Origin: Hyphomicrobiales bacterium
GTDB taxonomy: Bacteria > Pseudomonadota > Alphaproteobacteria > Rhizobiales > Rhizobiaceae
Reading direction: 5' to 3'
NCBI GenBank assembly: GCA_900469445.1
Contig: UBXM01000018.1
Location: 7,595-55,838 of the forward strand
Length of the DNA: 48,244 nt
In this document: positions 20,036 through 28,819 of the stretch, piece by piece
Layout: each line of letters opens with the position of its first letter
Position numbering within the stretch: the first letter of the stretch is position 1
The notes under the pieces: generated by a model
What the model saw: only the letters and a program-made list of their open reading frames with translations
Database searches by the model: none
Told to the model about the DNA's origin: nothing
Translations under genes and position numbers: made by a program

Positions 20036-20107
20036 GTCCGTTCCCGTTCGCTCTTCTTGGGACTGATGGGCTAACTAGCAAAATCCTCCCCTTCAGTCAA
20101 ACGAAAA

Positions 20108-20153
20108 GATATATATGCGGATCATTTTATAATTTATGATCCGTTTATATATC
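20108..20153. promoter_or_regulatory. probable HipB operator, 18-bp inverted repeat
   Basis: GATATATATGCGGATCAT and ATGATCCGTTTATATATC form an inverted repeat with 16 of 18 positions complementary and a 10-base AT-rich centre (TTTATAATTT). It lies between hipB and the divergent integrase-like gene, where it could control both. Confidence 0.7.
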
Positions 20154-20263
20154 ATTCATGACGTTTACAGACAAGTTCGCGAGGCGTCCTTACCTGACAT
20201 GCTTCGTTAAAGACCGCCGCTTATTTCCGCTCGCCCTCGGCACTGGTGCCGAAGAGAAATGGA

Positions 20264-22627
20264 ATGAGCATGCCAAAACACGATCTTTCATCACGTCATT
20301 TTCAGCGAAAAATTTCGGAATTCTGCGAGGTTCGTATTGCACCGATATCCTCGAAACGGGTGCTGGAAAATGTCCGCCCCTATCTGGTTAGCCTGATTGT
20401 TTACCAAAAGCGGCCGCCTGTCCTGAACGGCCATCTCGACTGGACCGCGATCGGAGAGGCGTGCGGGATCGAGGACGAGATGACAACAGAATTGAAAAAG
20501 CAGTTACGGCCGGCAATGGATGCGATCATGCGGTGGCTGAAGGCGCCGCCCGTTGCCGAAGACGTCTCGTCGACAAAGCAATCTGCCCGTGGAAACAATG
20601 CGAAAGCGGTCAAAAAGACAGCGGCGGCTTCCTCGACCAGAAAACCGCAGCGTGCCGCGGCAGACGGAGTTTTTGCCCGAGACACCGCGGCGTCACGTGG
20701 CCCTGCGCCAAAGCCGATCAGCCCGTTTCCCGATGCGTTGTTCGAAGCGAGCGACGATCCGGCGAGTTTTCAAGATGCGCTGATCTACCATATGCGCCGG
20801 TTTGGCGACAGCTACTGGCAACTCTACCGTGCCGTGGTTCGCTTGACCGAAACCTTCGACAGCAAAACGCTTCTGTCCTGGATTCAGGGCGAGCGCGTCC
20901 CGCGGTCGGTTGCCAGTTTCGACATCCTGCGCCGGATCGAGATGCGGTACCGGTTGTCGGACGGCTATTTCAAGGCGAAACTGCCGCATCAGGCGCGGTC
21001 GCTCTACGGGCATGATCTAGGCAACATCAGCCCGGCCGAGCGCCGGCGGATTTCCTTGCATCTGCCAGAGGACTTCAACACCCTGCCCTTCACGAAGCGA
21101 GAGGAGATCCTCGACTGGGTCCGCCGGGTCATCATCTCCGGCTCCACCGAGTATCGCCGTTACCAGGCCGCAAAGAGCAGGGAGCGTTACGCGATCCGTT
21201 TTCCCGGTTTCACGTATGGTGGCGGTTCGCTGTCACCTCGATCTCTGACATCTGCCGCCAACGCCAATCAGAACTTTGTCGCAGAATTCGACGATCCAGA
21301 CCTGCTTTCAGGCGTCGTCGACGCGCCGCCGCGGCTTGCGATGGAAATGGCGGATCTCATTCGTTTCAAGACATCGACGCTGACGGCGGTCGGTTTCCAG
21401 CGAAACGGAGTCTGGGGAGAGGAGACTGCATCTCAGAAAATCGAGCATCTCGGCCTGATGTTTGGCGCACTCGCTGCCTCCCCTTCCGGTATCGTCAAAG
21501 GCCGCGGCGTTCCGCTCAGCCAGTTGAGCTTCGGGCTGCTGGTCTTCCCAGGTGTTTGGGACTGGTACCTGCAATGGCGCGAGCAGCGGCGCGGCTTTTA
21601 CACGAAGTGGGAAGAGGACATGCTGATGGTGGCCCAGGCCCTCACGCGCGCGGACGTGGGCTGGATCCGGCAGCATCCGGAACTATTGAAGAATGTCAGG
21701 CCGATCGATGGTTTGATCGAACAGGACGAGATCGAGTTCGCGATCCGTGACTGGAACGGCGCCTGCGATGCGTTTCATCGGCATGCGGCCAACCGATCGA
21801 AGGAGATCCAGCGGGTCGCGCGCGTCCACCGCGATCCGTTCGAGCCGATCATGTGCGTTCTCGAAGCCGATAGTCCTCTCGCCGAGTACCGCAAGATCAC
21901 CGACGAGATCCTGAAGCGCATGCCGGACGAGAATCGTTATCCACGACCTGCAGCGGAAGCCGTGCGATCCTTTCTGCTATTGCGGCTTGGTCTCCATCTC
22001 GGTCTTCGCCAGAAGAACCTGCGCCAGCTTCGCGTCTGCCCGCGCGGGCATTTCCCGACATCGGAGCGACGGCTCGAGGATTTGAAATGCGGCGAACTCC
22101 GCTGGAGCGATCGTGATGGCGGCTGGGAAGTCCTGATCCCCTCGGCCGCCTTCAAGAATTCCGGTTCATCGTTTTTTGGTCAGAAGCCATTCCGGCTGAT
22201 CCTTCCAGATCTTCTCGATCTCTACAAATATCTCGAGGCTTACATTGACAAACATCGCGGCGTTCTGCTCGGCAGCGCCAAAGATCCGGGCACGCTGTTC
22301 GTCAAGACCGTAAAGACCACCAGCATCGATGCGGCCTACGACTCCACGAAATTCTACGAGGCCTGGCGGACAGTGATCCAGCGATACGGAATCTACAATC
22401 CCTACACGGGGCGCGGCGCTATCAAGGGGTTATTGCCACATGGGCCGCATAATCTCAGAGATATCCTGGCGACCCATATCCTGAAGCAGACCGGCTCCTA
22501 CGAGCAAGCGAGCTATGCCATTCAGGATACGCCGGATGTTGTGCAGCAGCACTACGGCAGGTTCTTGCCGCAGGATAAGGCCGCGCTTGCAGCGAAAATT
22601 CTCAATCAGGTTTGGGAAGCCGCTTAG
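20264..22627 (+). CDS. large tyrosine-recombinase-like protein (787 aa)
   Basis: The last 200 residues look like the catalytic domain of a tyrosine site-specific recombinase: an Arg in LGLRQKNLRQLRV, the box HNLRDILATHIL, and a final QHYGRF in which Tyr, 24 residues from the end, would attack DNA. The N-terminal 550 residues are unlike phage integrases; they include an Ala/Lys/Ser-rich linker and an HTH-like ...FDSKTLLSWIQGERVP segment. This is about twice the length of usual integrases. Start choice among GTG 20246, ATG 20264 and ATG 20270 is uncertain. Divergent from hipBA across a palindromic control region. It may be the integrase of this segment. Confidence 0.7.
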   Translation: MSMPKHDLSSRHFQRKISEFCEVRIAPISSKRVLENVRPYLVSLIVYQKRPPVLNGHLDWTAIGEACGIEDEMTTELKKQLRPAMDAIMRWLKAPPVAEDVSSTKQSARGNNAKAVKKTAAASSTRKPQRAAADGVFARDTAASRGPAPKPISPFPDALFEASDDPASFQDALIYHMRRFGDSYWQLYRAVVRLTETFDSKTLLSWIQGERVPRSVASFDILRRIEMRYRLSDGYFKAKLPHQARSLYGHDLGNISPAERRRISLHLPEDFNTLPFTKREEILDWVRRVIISGSTEYRRYQAAKSRERYAIRFPGFTYGGGSLSPRSLTSAANANQNFVAEFDDPDLLSGVVDAPPRLAMEMADLIRFKTSTLTAVGFQRNGVWGEETASQKIEHLGLMFGALAASPSGIVKGRGVPLSQLSFGLLVFPGVWDWYLQWREQRRGFYTKWEEDMLMVAQALTRADVGWIRQHPELLKNVRPIDGLIEQDEIEFAIRDWNGACDAFHRHAANRSKEIQRVARVHRDPFEPIMCVLEADSPLAEYRKITDEILKRMPDENRYPRPAAEAVRSFLLLRLGLHLGLRQKNLRQLRVCPRGHFPTSERRLEDLKCGELRWSDRDGGWEVLIPSAAFKNSGSSFFGQKPFRLILPDLLDLYKYLEAYIDKHRGVLLGSAKDPGTLFVKTVKTTSIDAAYDSTKFYEAWRTVIQRYGIYNPYTGRGAIKGLLPHGPHNLRDILATHILKQTGSYEQASYAIQDTPDVVQQHYGRFLPQDKAALAAKILNQVWEAA

Positions 22628-22664
22628 GGTGGCGAGGTCTACATTGCGTTGATGAGGCGACCGT

Positions 22665-22691
22665 CGAATGCGGAAATAATTTCCGCATTCG
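22665..22691. repeat. perfect 27-bp palindrome after the integrase-like gene
   Basis: CGAATGCGGAAAT, a central A, then ATTTCCGCATTCG: thirteen bases on each side are perfectly complementary. It begins 38 bp after the recombinase stop codon. No T-run follows, so an intrinsic terminator is unlikely. A protein-binding or recombination site is possible. Confidence 0.75.
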
Positions 22692-22830
22692 GCCATTAGC
22701 TCTGATCAAAGGTCTTGAGCGGATGTGAACCTACAACCCTGCTATTCCGACTCCATCCGACGGATTGCCCCAGTGACGCTCAAGCGAGCCGGTAGACGTG
22801 CGCTGTAACGGGGAAGTTGCCGCGCCATTC

Positions 22831-22857
22831 GTTTGGTGGTAATAATTACTACCAAAC
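22831..22857. promoter_or_regulatory. probable ParD operator, 27-bp palindrome
   Basis: GTTTGGTGGTAAT, a central A, then ATTACTACCAAAC: all but one of thirteen pairs match. It ends 15 bp before the parD start codon and overlaps the region where the promoter and leader must lie, as expected for autoregulation by the ribbon-helix-helix antitoxin. Confidence 0.75.
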
Positions 22858-22872
22858 AAAGTGGAGGTATCT

Positions 22873-23154
22873 ATGCCCAATGTTGAAAAAGTCAGCGTCT
22901 CGATGACCCCGCAACACGCAGAGCTGTTGCGCGATGCCGTTAATAGCGGCGCGTATGCCAGCGGGAGCGAAGTTGTACGCGAAGCCATGCGTGACTGGTC
23001 GGCCAAGTGGATGCAGAAGCGCGACGATATCGCTAAGCTACGTGCGATGTGGGAAGAAGGCAAAGCGAGCGGACCTGCCGTCGAAGTGGATTTTGATGCA
23101 GTGCTTGAGGAAGCTCGCCAGGAAGTAAAGTCTCCCGCTCCTCATGCCCGCTAA
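22873..23154 (+). CDS. parD: type II antitoxin, ParD family
   Basis: The 93-residue protein has an N-terminal ribbon-helix-helix (KVSVSMTPQHAELLRDAVNS, then ASGSEVVREAMRDW), which binds DNA and dimerises, and a C-terminal toxin-wrapping tail. GGAGG sits six bases before the ATG at 22873; a GTG twelve bases earlier overlaps the ribosome site and is rejected. Its stop overlaps the toxin start by 11 bp. ParD neutralises ParE and represses the operon through the palindrome upstream. Confidence 0.92.
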   Translation: MPNVEKVSVSMTPQHAELLRDAVNSGAYASGSEVVREAMRDWSAKWMQKRDDIAKLRAMWEEGKASGPAVEVDFDAVLEEARQEVKSPAPHAR

Positions 23155-23455
23155 GCTTCTCTGGACGCCGAAGGCGCGTGCCGACATTAAGAAAATTTAC
23201 GTTGAGATAAGTCGCGAACAGCCTCTCAGCGCGGAGCGATACTTTGCCAATTTTCGTCGCAAGGCGGAAATGCTCATCGCGCATCCGCGTTTGGGCGAGC
23301 GTCACCCGGAGGTATTCCGTACCGCCCGGATGTTGGTCGAAGCCCCCTATGTCATACTTTACGAGACAATGCCCGACTCCGACGACGGTCATGTTCATGC
23401 AGTTGAGATCGTACGAGTAGTGGACGGTCGGCGCGACCTTTCCGCTCTGTTTTGA
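23144..23455 (+). CDS. parE: type II toxin, RelE/ParE family
   Basis: The 103-residue protein follows the ParE pattern: LLWTPKARADIKKIYVEIS at the start, a helical hairpin, HPRLGERHPE, and a C-terminal strand pair ending EIVRVVDGRRDLSALF. ParE toxins poison DNA gyrase; related RelE toxins cut mRNA, and ParE is the better guess here because the partner is ParD. It overlaps parD by 11 bp. The module could stabilise this segment or its replicon. Confidence 0.92.
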   Translation: MPAKLLWTPKARADIKKIYVEISREQPLSAERYFANFRRKAEMLIAHPRLGERHPEVFRTARMLVEAPYVILYETMPDSDDGHVHAVEIVRVVDGRRDLSALF

Positions 23456-23836
23456 GAGCCAAAGGGCTGGGATTAAGCTGTAAGCAAGGTCACGCTGCTC
23501 TTGAAAGGAATCGAACCTGCGACAGGCCGCCCACATACGTTAAGTCACTGAAACAATAGGCATTGTGGGAAACCGCGAATTGTCGAACCTGCATCGATAT
23601 TGGAACAGGAACGATACCACCAGCCGTTCGTCTGATCGACCTTCGGACGTTGCGTATCCTCGGCGCTCTAGCTCCGATAGATACCTCTGACCAGTCTATA
23701 TCCGTTGCTATCATCGACATCCATCACGAGCACGCGCTGTAGGTCAAGGGTCGGGTAATGTCGGCAATAGTAGCGAATGGTCGACTGTAGTATGATTTGC
23801 GCCTACTGTCACAAGCTATTCAAAACGGGTATCTGA
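23456..23836. other. 381-bp stretch without a gene
   Basis: No convincing frame is present. At 23497-23527 there is the right copy of the att-like repeat; its reverse complement contains GGTTCGATTCC, like a tRNA T-loop, but the flanking stem bases do not pair and no full tRNA can be folded. The stretch marks the border between the toxin-antitoxin zone and the defence genes. Confidence 0.5.
23497..23527 (+). repeat. att-like repeat, right copy
   Basis: It matches 16560-16590 at 24 of 31 positions. It contains TTGAAAGGAATCGAACC, which on the other strand resembles the 3' part of a tRNA gene, the usual target of tyrosine integrases. This supports, but does not prove, an old integration site. 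Confidence 0.35.
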
Positions 23837-24766
23837 ATGACAGCGGCTTCACCACCTGTGCCTTCACAACTGCTCACCCTTCCCGTTAATCGAGCTAAGC
23901 TTCTCAACAACGTGACGTGCCCATATTGTGCCGTCCGCCTCGATGCTCGGAGCCGGACGAAGGAACACGTGATTGGTCGCAGGTTCGTCCCAAAAGGCAA
24001 GCTTAACGGACAGTGGAACCTCATCCTCAACGCGTGCCAGCCCTGCAACAATCGTAAGGCAGACCTTGAGGATGATATTTCCGCCATCACGCTTCAACCG
24101 GATGCTTGGGGTGTGAGTCACCATGGCGAACCCGCGGTCGACGATGAAGCTCGCCGTAAATCTCTGAACTCGCTCAGTAGAAAGACTCGTAAACGAGTTA
24201 GCGAAAGCAATGAACAGCTAAAAGTGGAATCCTCTCTCTCGCATGGATTGAAAGCAACTTTCAATTTCACGGCCCCACCGCAGATTGATCAAGAACGGGC
24301 ATTTGAGTTGGCACGGCTTCAATTGCTGGGTCTGTACTACATGCAGACATATCTTATCGACGAAAGGCATGGACACTGCTGGCCTGGCGGCTTCCACCCC
24401 CTAAAACTCGTGACCCAGAGAGACTGGGGCAATGTCACGATGCGGGCATTCATGGCTGAAACGCAGACTTGGGATCTCAGGCTGCACCTTGTGACGGCCG
24501 ATGGCTTCTTTAAAGCAACCACCCGCCGTCATCCCAACGCGAACCTGTGGTCATGGGCATTTGAATGGAACTACTCAACCCGTCTAGTCGGCTTCTTTGG
24601 CGACAGAGCACTGGCCGAGACAATGGTCCGCAAATGGCCGCCCGAAGTGCGGAAGGTAATTTACGATAGGCCAGGAAACAGCTTGCATTACAGCAGCGAG
24701 ATACCGCTTCGCGACGAGGACGACACGCTTTTCGATCCAACAACAGGTGTAGCTGCATCTGCTTAG
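23837..24766 (+). CDS. HNH endonuclease domain protein, 309 aa
   Basis: Residues about 25-80 form a zinc-bound HNH core: TCPYCAVRL, then TKEHVIGRRF with the catalytic His, then NLILNACQPCNNRKADLEDD with the second Cys pair and the distal Asn and Lys. The C-terminal 200 residues are helical and mixed, without a known domain that I can name; they include WPGGFHPLKLVTQRDWGN and a GFFGDRALAETM segment. The gene stands alone, 137 bp upstream of an ABC-3C operon on the same strand. As a free-standing nuclease at the edge of a defence island it is probably part of anti-phage immunity, but no partner is identified. Confidence 0.75.
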   Translation: MTAASPPVPSQLLTLPVNRAKLLNNVTCPYCAVRLDARSRTKEHVIGRRFVPKGKLNGQWNLILNACQPCNNRKADLEDDISAITLQPDAWGVSHHGEPAVDDEARRKSLNSLSRKTRKRVSESNEQLKVESSLSHGLKATFNFTAPPQIDQERAFELARLQLLGLYYMQTYLIDERHGHCWPGGFHPLKLVTQRDWGNVTMRAFMAETQTWDLRLHLVTADGFFKATTRRHPNANLWSWAFEWNYSTRLVGFFGDRALAETMVRKWPPEVRKVIYDRPGNSLHYSSEIPLRDEDDTLFDPTTGVAASA

Positions 24767-24903
24767 TGCCTGTCGCGACAGAGCGAGATGGTTGAGATAT
24801 ACTACCGCAATATTTGAAGTTTTTGGTTGAGCTAGGCATTCCGTATCTTGCGCGCAAGAGGCGAGCTAAGATAGTGGTACGACCCTGAAAGACGGGGCGG
24901 GGA

Positions 24904-26193
24904 ATGTCCGAGGGAATCATTGAAATTTTCGCAGACGGCTGTTCTGCATCGCCGACTGCTGCAGTGCTCGACATCGTCTTTGTTCATGGCCTTGGTGGCG
25001 ACCAGCGCGGTACATGGCAGGTGGATCCTAAAAGCTTCTGGCCACGATGGCTCGCCGAGAAATTCCCGAACTGTAGCGTATCGAGCTTTGGATACGATTC
25101 ACAGAAGCTTGCCGGTTTCCTCACAGGCGACGGCGCTTCGCTGCACGACATCGCGCTGGCCCTTGCAGATGCACTGACCAACCGTGAAGCTGCGGCGACA
25201 CGGACCCTGTTTGTGTGCCACAGCCTCGGCGGTCTGGTTGTCAAGCAGATGCTGCGTCGCTGTACGGAATCCGTCAATCCGGAGTATGTCGAGCTCGGAC
25301 GGTCGGTCGTCGGTATCGCATTTCTCGGCACGCCGCACCAAGGCTCGGCGCTCTCCTCATCGCTCGATCTCCTTCTGCGCCGTTTTTTGAGCAAGCAGTC
25401 GAAGCAGCTAGTTCATGGCGACGACAATCTCGTCGATCTGAATGATTTCTTTCGTACCCGGGCAAACACGCAGAAGATCCAGGTCCGCGCGTACTATGAG
25501 ACCGAAAAAGTTGCCGGAGTCCTGATTGTTGACAAGGTCACGGCTAACCCCGGCGTACTTGGCTGTGAGCCTATCCCTGTCCAGACCGACCACTTCAATA
25601 TTTGCAAGCCACACACCCAGAATGCGCCGGTTTTCAAGTCGGTCTGCGGGATGATTCGGAACCTCTTGAAGGGTTTTGCGCCACAATCGAGCGGCGGCGG
25701 CGACAAATCCTTAGGCGAAGCGGAAAAACGCGGGCACGCAGGACTTGCAGACGAGAGTGAGCCGACACACACTATGGAAGGTGTGCCGTCCGACATCGCC
25801 CGAGATTTCGAGTATTTCACGACTGCCTCGGAAGACGACCGCCGAGATCTCGAACAGAAGCTGACCGACGCTGGCCGGGCATATGCTGTTCGAGTTGCGA
25901 AGCGTAAAAAGGAGCGGTTCAATATGGCTCTGCGACGACACATCGCCCAAGCCTCGGCGGTCACCCGGTACACGCGCGTCATGTCCGAGGTGGAAAGTCG
26001 ATTTAACCGGCACGTTCCGCGCGCGATCGCCGAAGGGGCATGCGCAGAGGCAATCGACGGGATCATACAGAATGAAGTCATCTCACCCTGTGTCGCGTTG
26101 GAGACCGGATCAGACGCGGTAACGGCAACACTGGTTGACGGCGCCTTGTACTATCTAGCGGGCAATTGTCACTTGGCATGGGACAATGTCTAG
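24904..26193 (+). CDS. ABC-3C effector component: alpha/beta hydrolase plus C-terminal domain
   Basis: The 429-residue protein has an N-terminal serine hydrolase of the lipase/DUF676 kind: DIVFVHGLGGDQRGTW (oxyanion hole), FVCHSLGGLVVKQML with the nucleophile Ser near residue 105, AFLGTPHQGSALSSSLD, and a late DHFNICKP His. The last 150 residues (from about 300) are helical and fit the C-terminal domain of ABC-three-component conflict systems, ending AVTATLVDGALYYLAGNCHL. In those systems this protein bears the toxic effector; a lipase or esterase effector would attack membranes or esters when released. It overlaps the next gene by 8 bp, giving one operon. Confidence 0.8.
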   Translation: MSEGIIEIFADGCSASPTAAVLDIVFVHGLGGDQRGTWQVDPKSFWPRWLAEKFPNCSVSSFGYDSQKLAGFLTGDGASLHDIALALADALTNREAAATRTLFVCHSLGGLVVKQMLRRCTESVNPEYVELGRSVVGIAFLGTPHQGSALSSSLDLLLRRFLSKQSKQLVHGDDNLVDLNDFFRTRANTQKIQVRAYYETEKVAGVLIVDKVTANPGVLGCEPIPVQTDHFNICKPHTQNAPVFKSVCGMIRNLLKGFAPQSSGGGDKSLGEAEKRGHAGLADESEPTHTMEGVPSDIARDFEYFTTASEDDRRDLEQKLTDAGRAYAVRVAKRKKERFNMALRRHIAQASAVTRYTRVMSEVESRFNRHVPRAIAEGACAEAIDGIIQNEVISPCVALETGSDAVTATLVDGALYYLAGNCHLAWDNV

Positions 26194-26701
26194 TTACCGC
26201 GTTTGGTACGCTGCCCGCGACCCCTACCACTGTATCTTCCGGATGATCCGCCTGCTCCAGGCGAAAGACGGATCGATACCGCTCGAACAGCTTAGAATCC
26301 TTGACATGTATCTCATGTATCCACCTCTTTTACATCGCTTGACGTTGACATCTGGTCTTCGGGAAACGTTGCGGGGCTTGCGGATCGAGCCTCCTGCAAA
26401 GTCGTTCGTCAAGCTCCCGGGGACTGCCTCCGTGTGGCAGGATCTGCAGCTTTATCAACTGACAGCTTTGAAACGCCTTGCGGGTCTTGGCATCCTTCGC
26501 CGTGAGGATCTGCTCGAGCGTAACGCCAGACTTGATCGCACGCAGACACCTATGAACCTCTTCGAACACGCGGCGACGCAGAACGAGCAGGAAAAGCCGC
26601 TGATCCATTTTCTTGTCGATGATTTGGGTGCCTTACCCTTGTCGGGCAGTGAAGGGCTTGTACGTCGCGCTGGACTTCCATCAAGGGGTCCAGTGACATG
26701 A
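26186..26701 (+). CDS. ABC-3C middle component
   Basis: The 171-residue protein is small and helical, with a likely winged-helix character: an N-terminal CIFRMIRLLQAKDGSIPLEQ, then a LRILDMYLMYPPLLHRL stretch, and later LTALKRLAGLGILRREDLLE. In ABC-3C systems the middle component links the effector protein to the ATPase. The call rests mainly on position: it overlaps the effector gene by 8 bp and the ATPase gene by 4 bp (ATGA), so the three are translated together. No catalytic motif is visible. Confidence 0.7.
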   Translation: MSSYRVWYAARDPYHCIFRMIRLLQAKDGSIPLEQLRILDMYLMYPPLLHRLTLTSGLRETLRGLRIEPPAKSFVKLPGTASVWQDLQLYQLTALKRLAGLGILRREDLLERNARLDRTQTPMNLFEHAATQNEQEKPLIHFLVDDLGALPLSGSEGLVRRAGLPSRGPVT

Positions 26702-28592
26702 TCTCCTCACTCAAGATCGAACGCATGCTGGTCACACGGGGCGCAAACGTCCTCTACGACGAGCCATTTCATCCCGGTGTGAACATCATCCACGGATCAA
26801 ATGGATCGGGCAAATCATCCCTCGCTGACTTCATCTTCTTTGGACTGGGTGGGGACCTTCGAGAGTGGAAAGAGTCGGCGTCTCGCGCCGAAAGCGTCTA
26901 TCTGCAGGTTCTGACCCCGGCGGGCGTGCTGACCTTGAAGCGCGACATCTCGACGGATGCGGTTCGCCCGATGTCGATCTTCTTCGGTTCGATGAACGAC
27001 GCACTTTCGTCCCCGATGGAGAGCTGGCAGCATTTGCCCTATCGCCGTCCCGAGCACGGCTACAGTTTCAGTCAGGTTCTGTTCAAAGCAATCGGGCTGC
27101 CCGAGTCCATAAGCGATGGGGCCAGCAACATTACGATGCATCAGATCCTGAGACTGCTCTATGTGGACCAGCTCACCCCGGTGCAACGCATCTTTCGTGT
27201 CGAGAACTTCGACACCTGGCAAACGAGACAGGTGATAGGAGATCTGCTGCTTGGCATCGGCGGATATGATTTGTTCGACAAACAGATCGCGCTGAGGGCG
27301 ACTGAGCAGAAATACAAGGAGGCAGTCACGACGTTCAGAAGCCTCGTGGCGATCGCTTCCGGCTATGGCGAAAACATTCTCGTCGAGCATATTAACTCAG
27401 CGATGGTGCAAATGACCGAGGAGAGGACTGGTCTTCTTGCCTCGATCGGGGCGCTGACGGCTGCAACAGACGATGTGGCCGACCAAGAAAGGGTCAAGGC
27501 GATCCGGTCGCGCAACGCGCGGGAGTATGGGCAGGCCCGCCGCACCGTGGCGACGTTGGAGAGCGAGATCGAGACTCTTGAATACGAGATCGCCGACTCT
27601 GAAGAGTTCATCAAGCACCTGAAACAGTCCATTGCGGACTTCGACGATGCCACTATCACCTTCGCCGCGCTCGGGCATCTCTCTTTCGAGTTCTGCCCCT
27701 CATGCTTCGCCAAGGTCCATCCTAAAACAATAGGGCACTGCGAACTCTGCGATACCAAGCGCACCGACGGCGAAGAGGATTCACGCACCCTGGCGGTGCG
27801 CCTCGATCTCGAGATGCAGCTGAAGGAGTCTGAGACGCTTCAAGCTGAGCGCGGCGTTGAGTTGAGTGCCAAGCGAGGGGAGTTGCGTGTTGGAAAGCAG
27901 GCACTGCGTAGAGCAGTGTCCGCCGTCGAACTTGACCAAACGGGTGCGGTGACCGGACGGGAGACCGCGATCGCCGAATTAAGCCGAAAGGTCGGCTTTC
28001 TTGATAGCCAACTCGTTGGTCTACAAAAACGGCTTGAGTTGTCCAAGCGTATTGCGAAAGCTTCAGACGACAAAGAGGATCTCAACACACGCATCACAAA
28101 GCTGAAGGGCGACATCGAAGCAATCCAGCGTGCCCAGAACAAGCGCAAGCAGCTGGCCAACACTCTAGTCTCGAATCAGACCAAGCAGCTGTTGGACCAC
28201 GACTTGGAAGAACACAGCGACTTCGGTGATGTTAAGCATGTCTCATTTTCGTTTGCAGACGACTGGATCGCAATCAATGGCGAAAAGAACCGCGGTGGAA
28301 GTGCAAGCGCATGGTCATCTTGAAGAACAGTTTCGCATTAGGGCTACTCGCCAGCTCCCTGCTCGACAAAGACTTCAAACTTCCACGCTGGATGCTGTTC
28401 GACAACGTGGAAGACAAGGGGATGGTGGAGGAGCGGTCGTGGAATTTCCAAAGGCTGATCGTCGATCTCTCCGCCGAAGCCAAAGTTCCACATCAGATCA
28501 TTTTCACCACTTCGAAAATCGCACCTGAACTCGACGGCAGTCCGATGATCGTTGGCAAGCGCTATACGCGTGCCGCACGCTCGTTGAACTGA
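26698..28592 (+). pseudogene. ABC-3C ATPase (SMC/Rad50-like), one-base frameshift near 28310
   Basis: The first frame (541 residues) has a P-loop HGSNGSGKSSLADFI near residue 32, a Q-loop region, a coiled coil of about 250 residues with a CPSC...CELC zinc-hook-like pair near its centre, and returns through a second coiled coil. It stops just before the signature and Walker B parts. These lie in another frame from about 28311: MVILKNSFALGLLASSLL, then WMLFDNVEDKGM (Walker B-like) and an IIFTTSKI strand. One missing base would join them into a 631-residue ATPase. If the frameshift is real, the ATPase cannot close on ATP and the system is dead; if not, all three components are intact. Confidence 0.8.
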
Positions 28593-28819
28593 TGGGTCAC
28601 GGCTAGCAAGGAGACAGTATTCCTAGCACTAGGGCAGAGATCCTCGCAAAAGACCTTTGTGCCGACTATCGCGCCATGGCACCTATGATGTTCGAAAAAC
28701 ACCGCCGTCATTCGATTACATACTTGCGAATATCGCGGCACTTCAAGAAATAATAAATACATAGCGCGCGGCACGCTGCTCGAGGAGGACGATTTATTAG
28801 TTCGATACGATCTATAGAC

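Noticed and set aside
23497..23527. A tRNA gene on the minus strand
   Set aside because: Only a T-loop-like GGTTCGATTCC is present. Stem bases do not pair and there is no acceptor or anticodon arm, so it is kept only as a possible att remnant.
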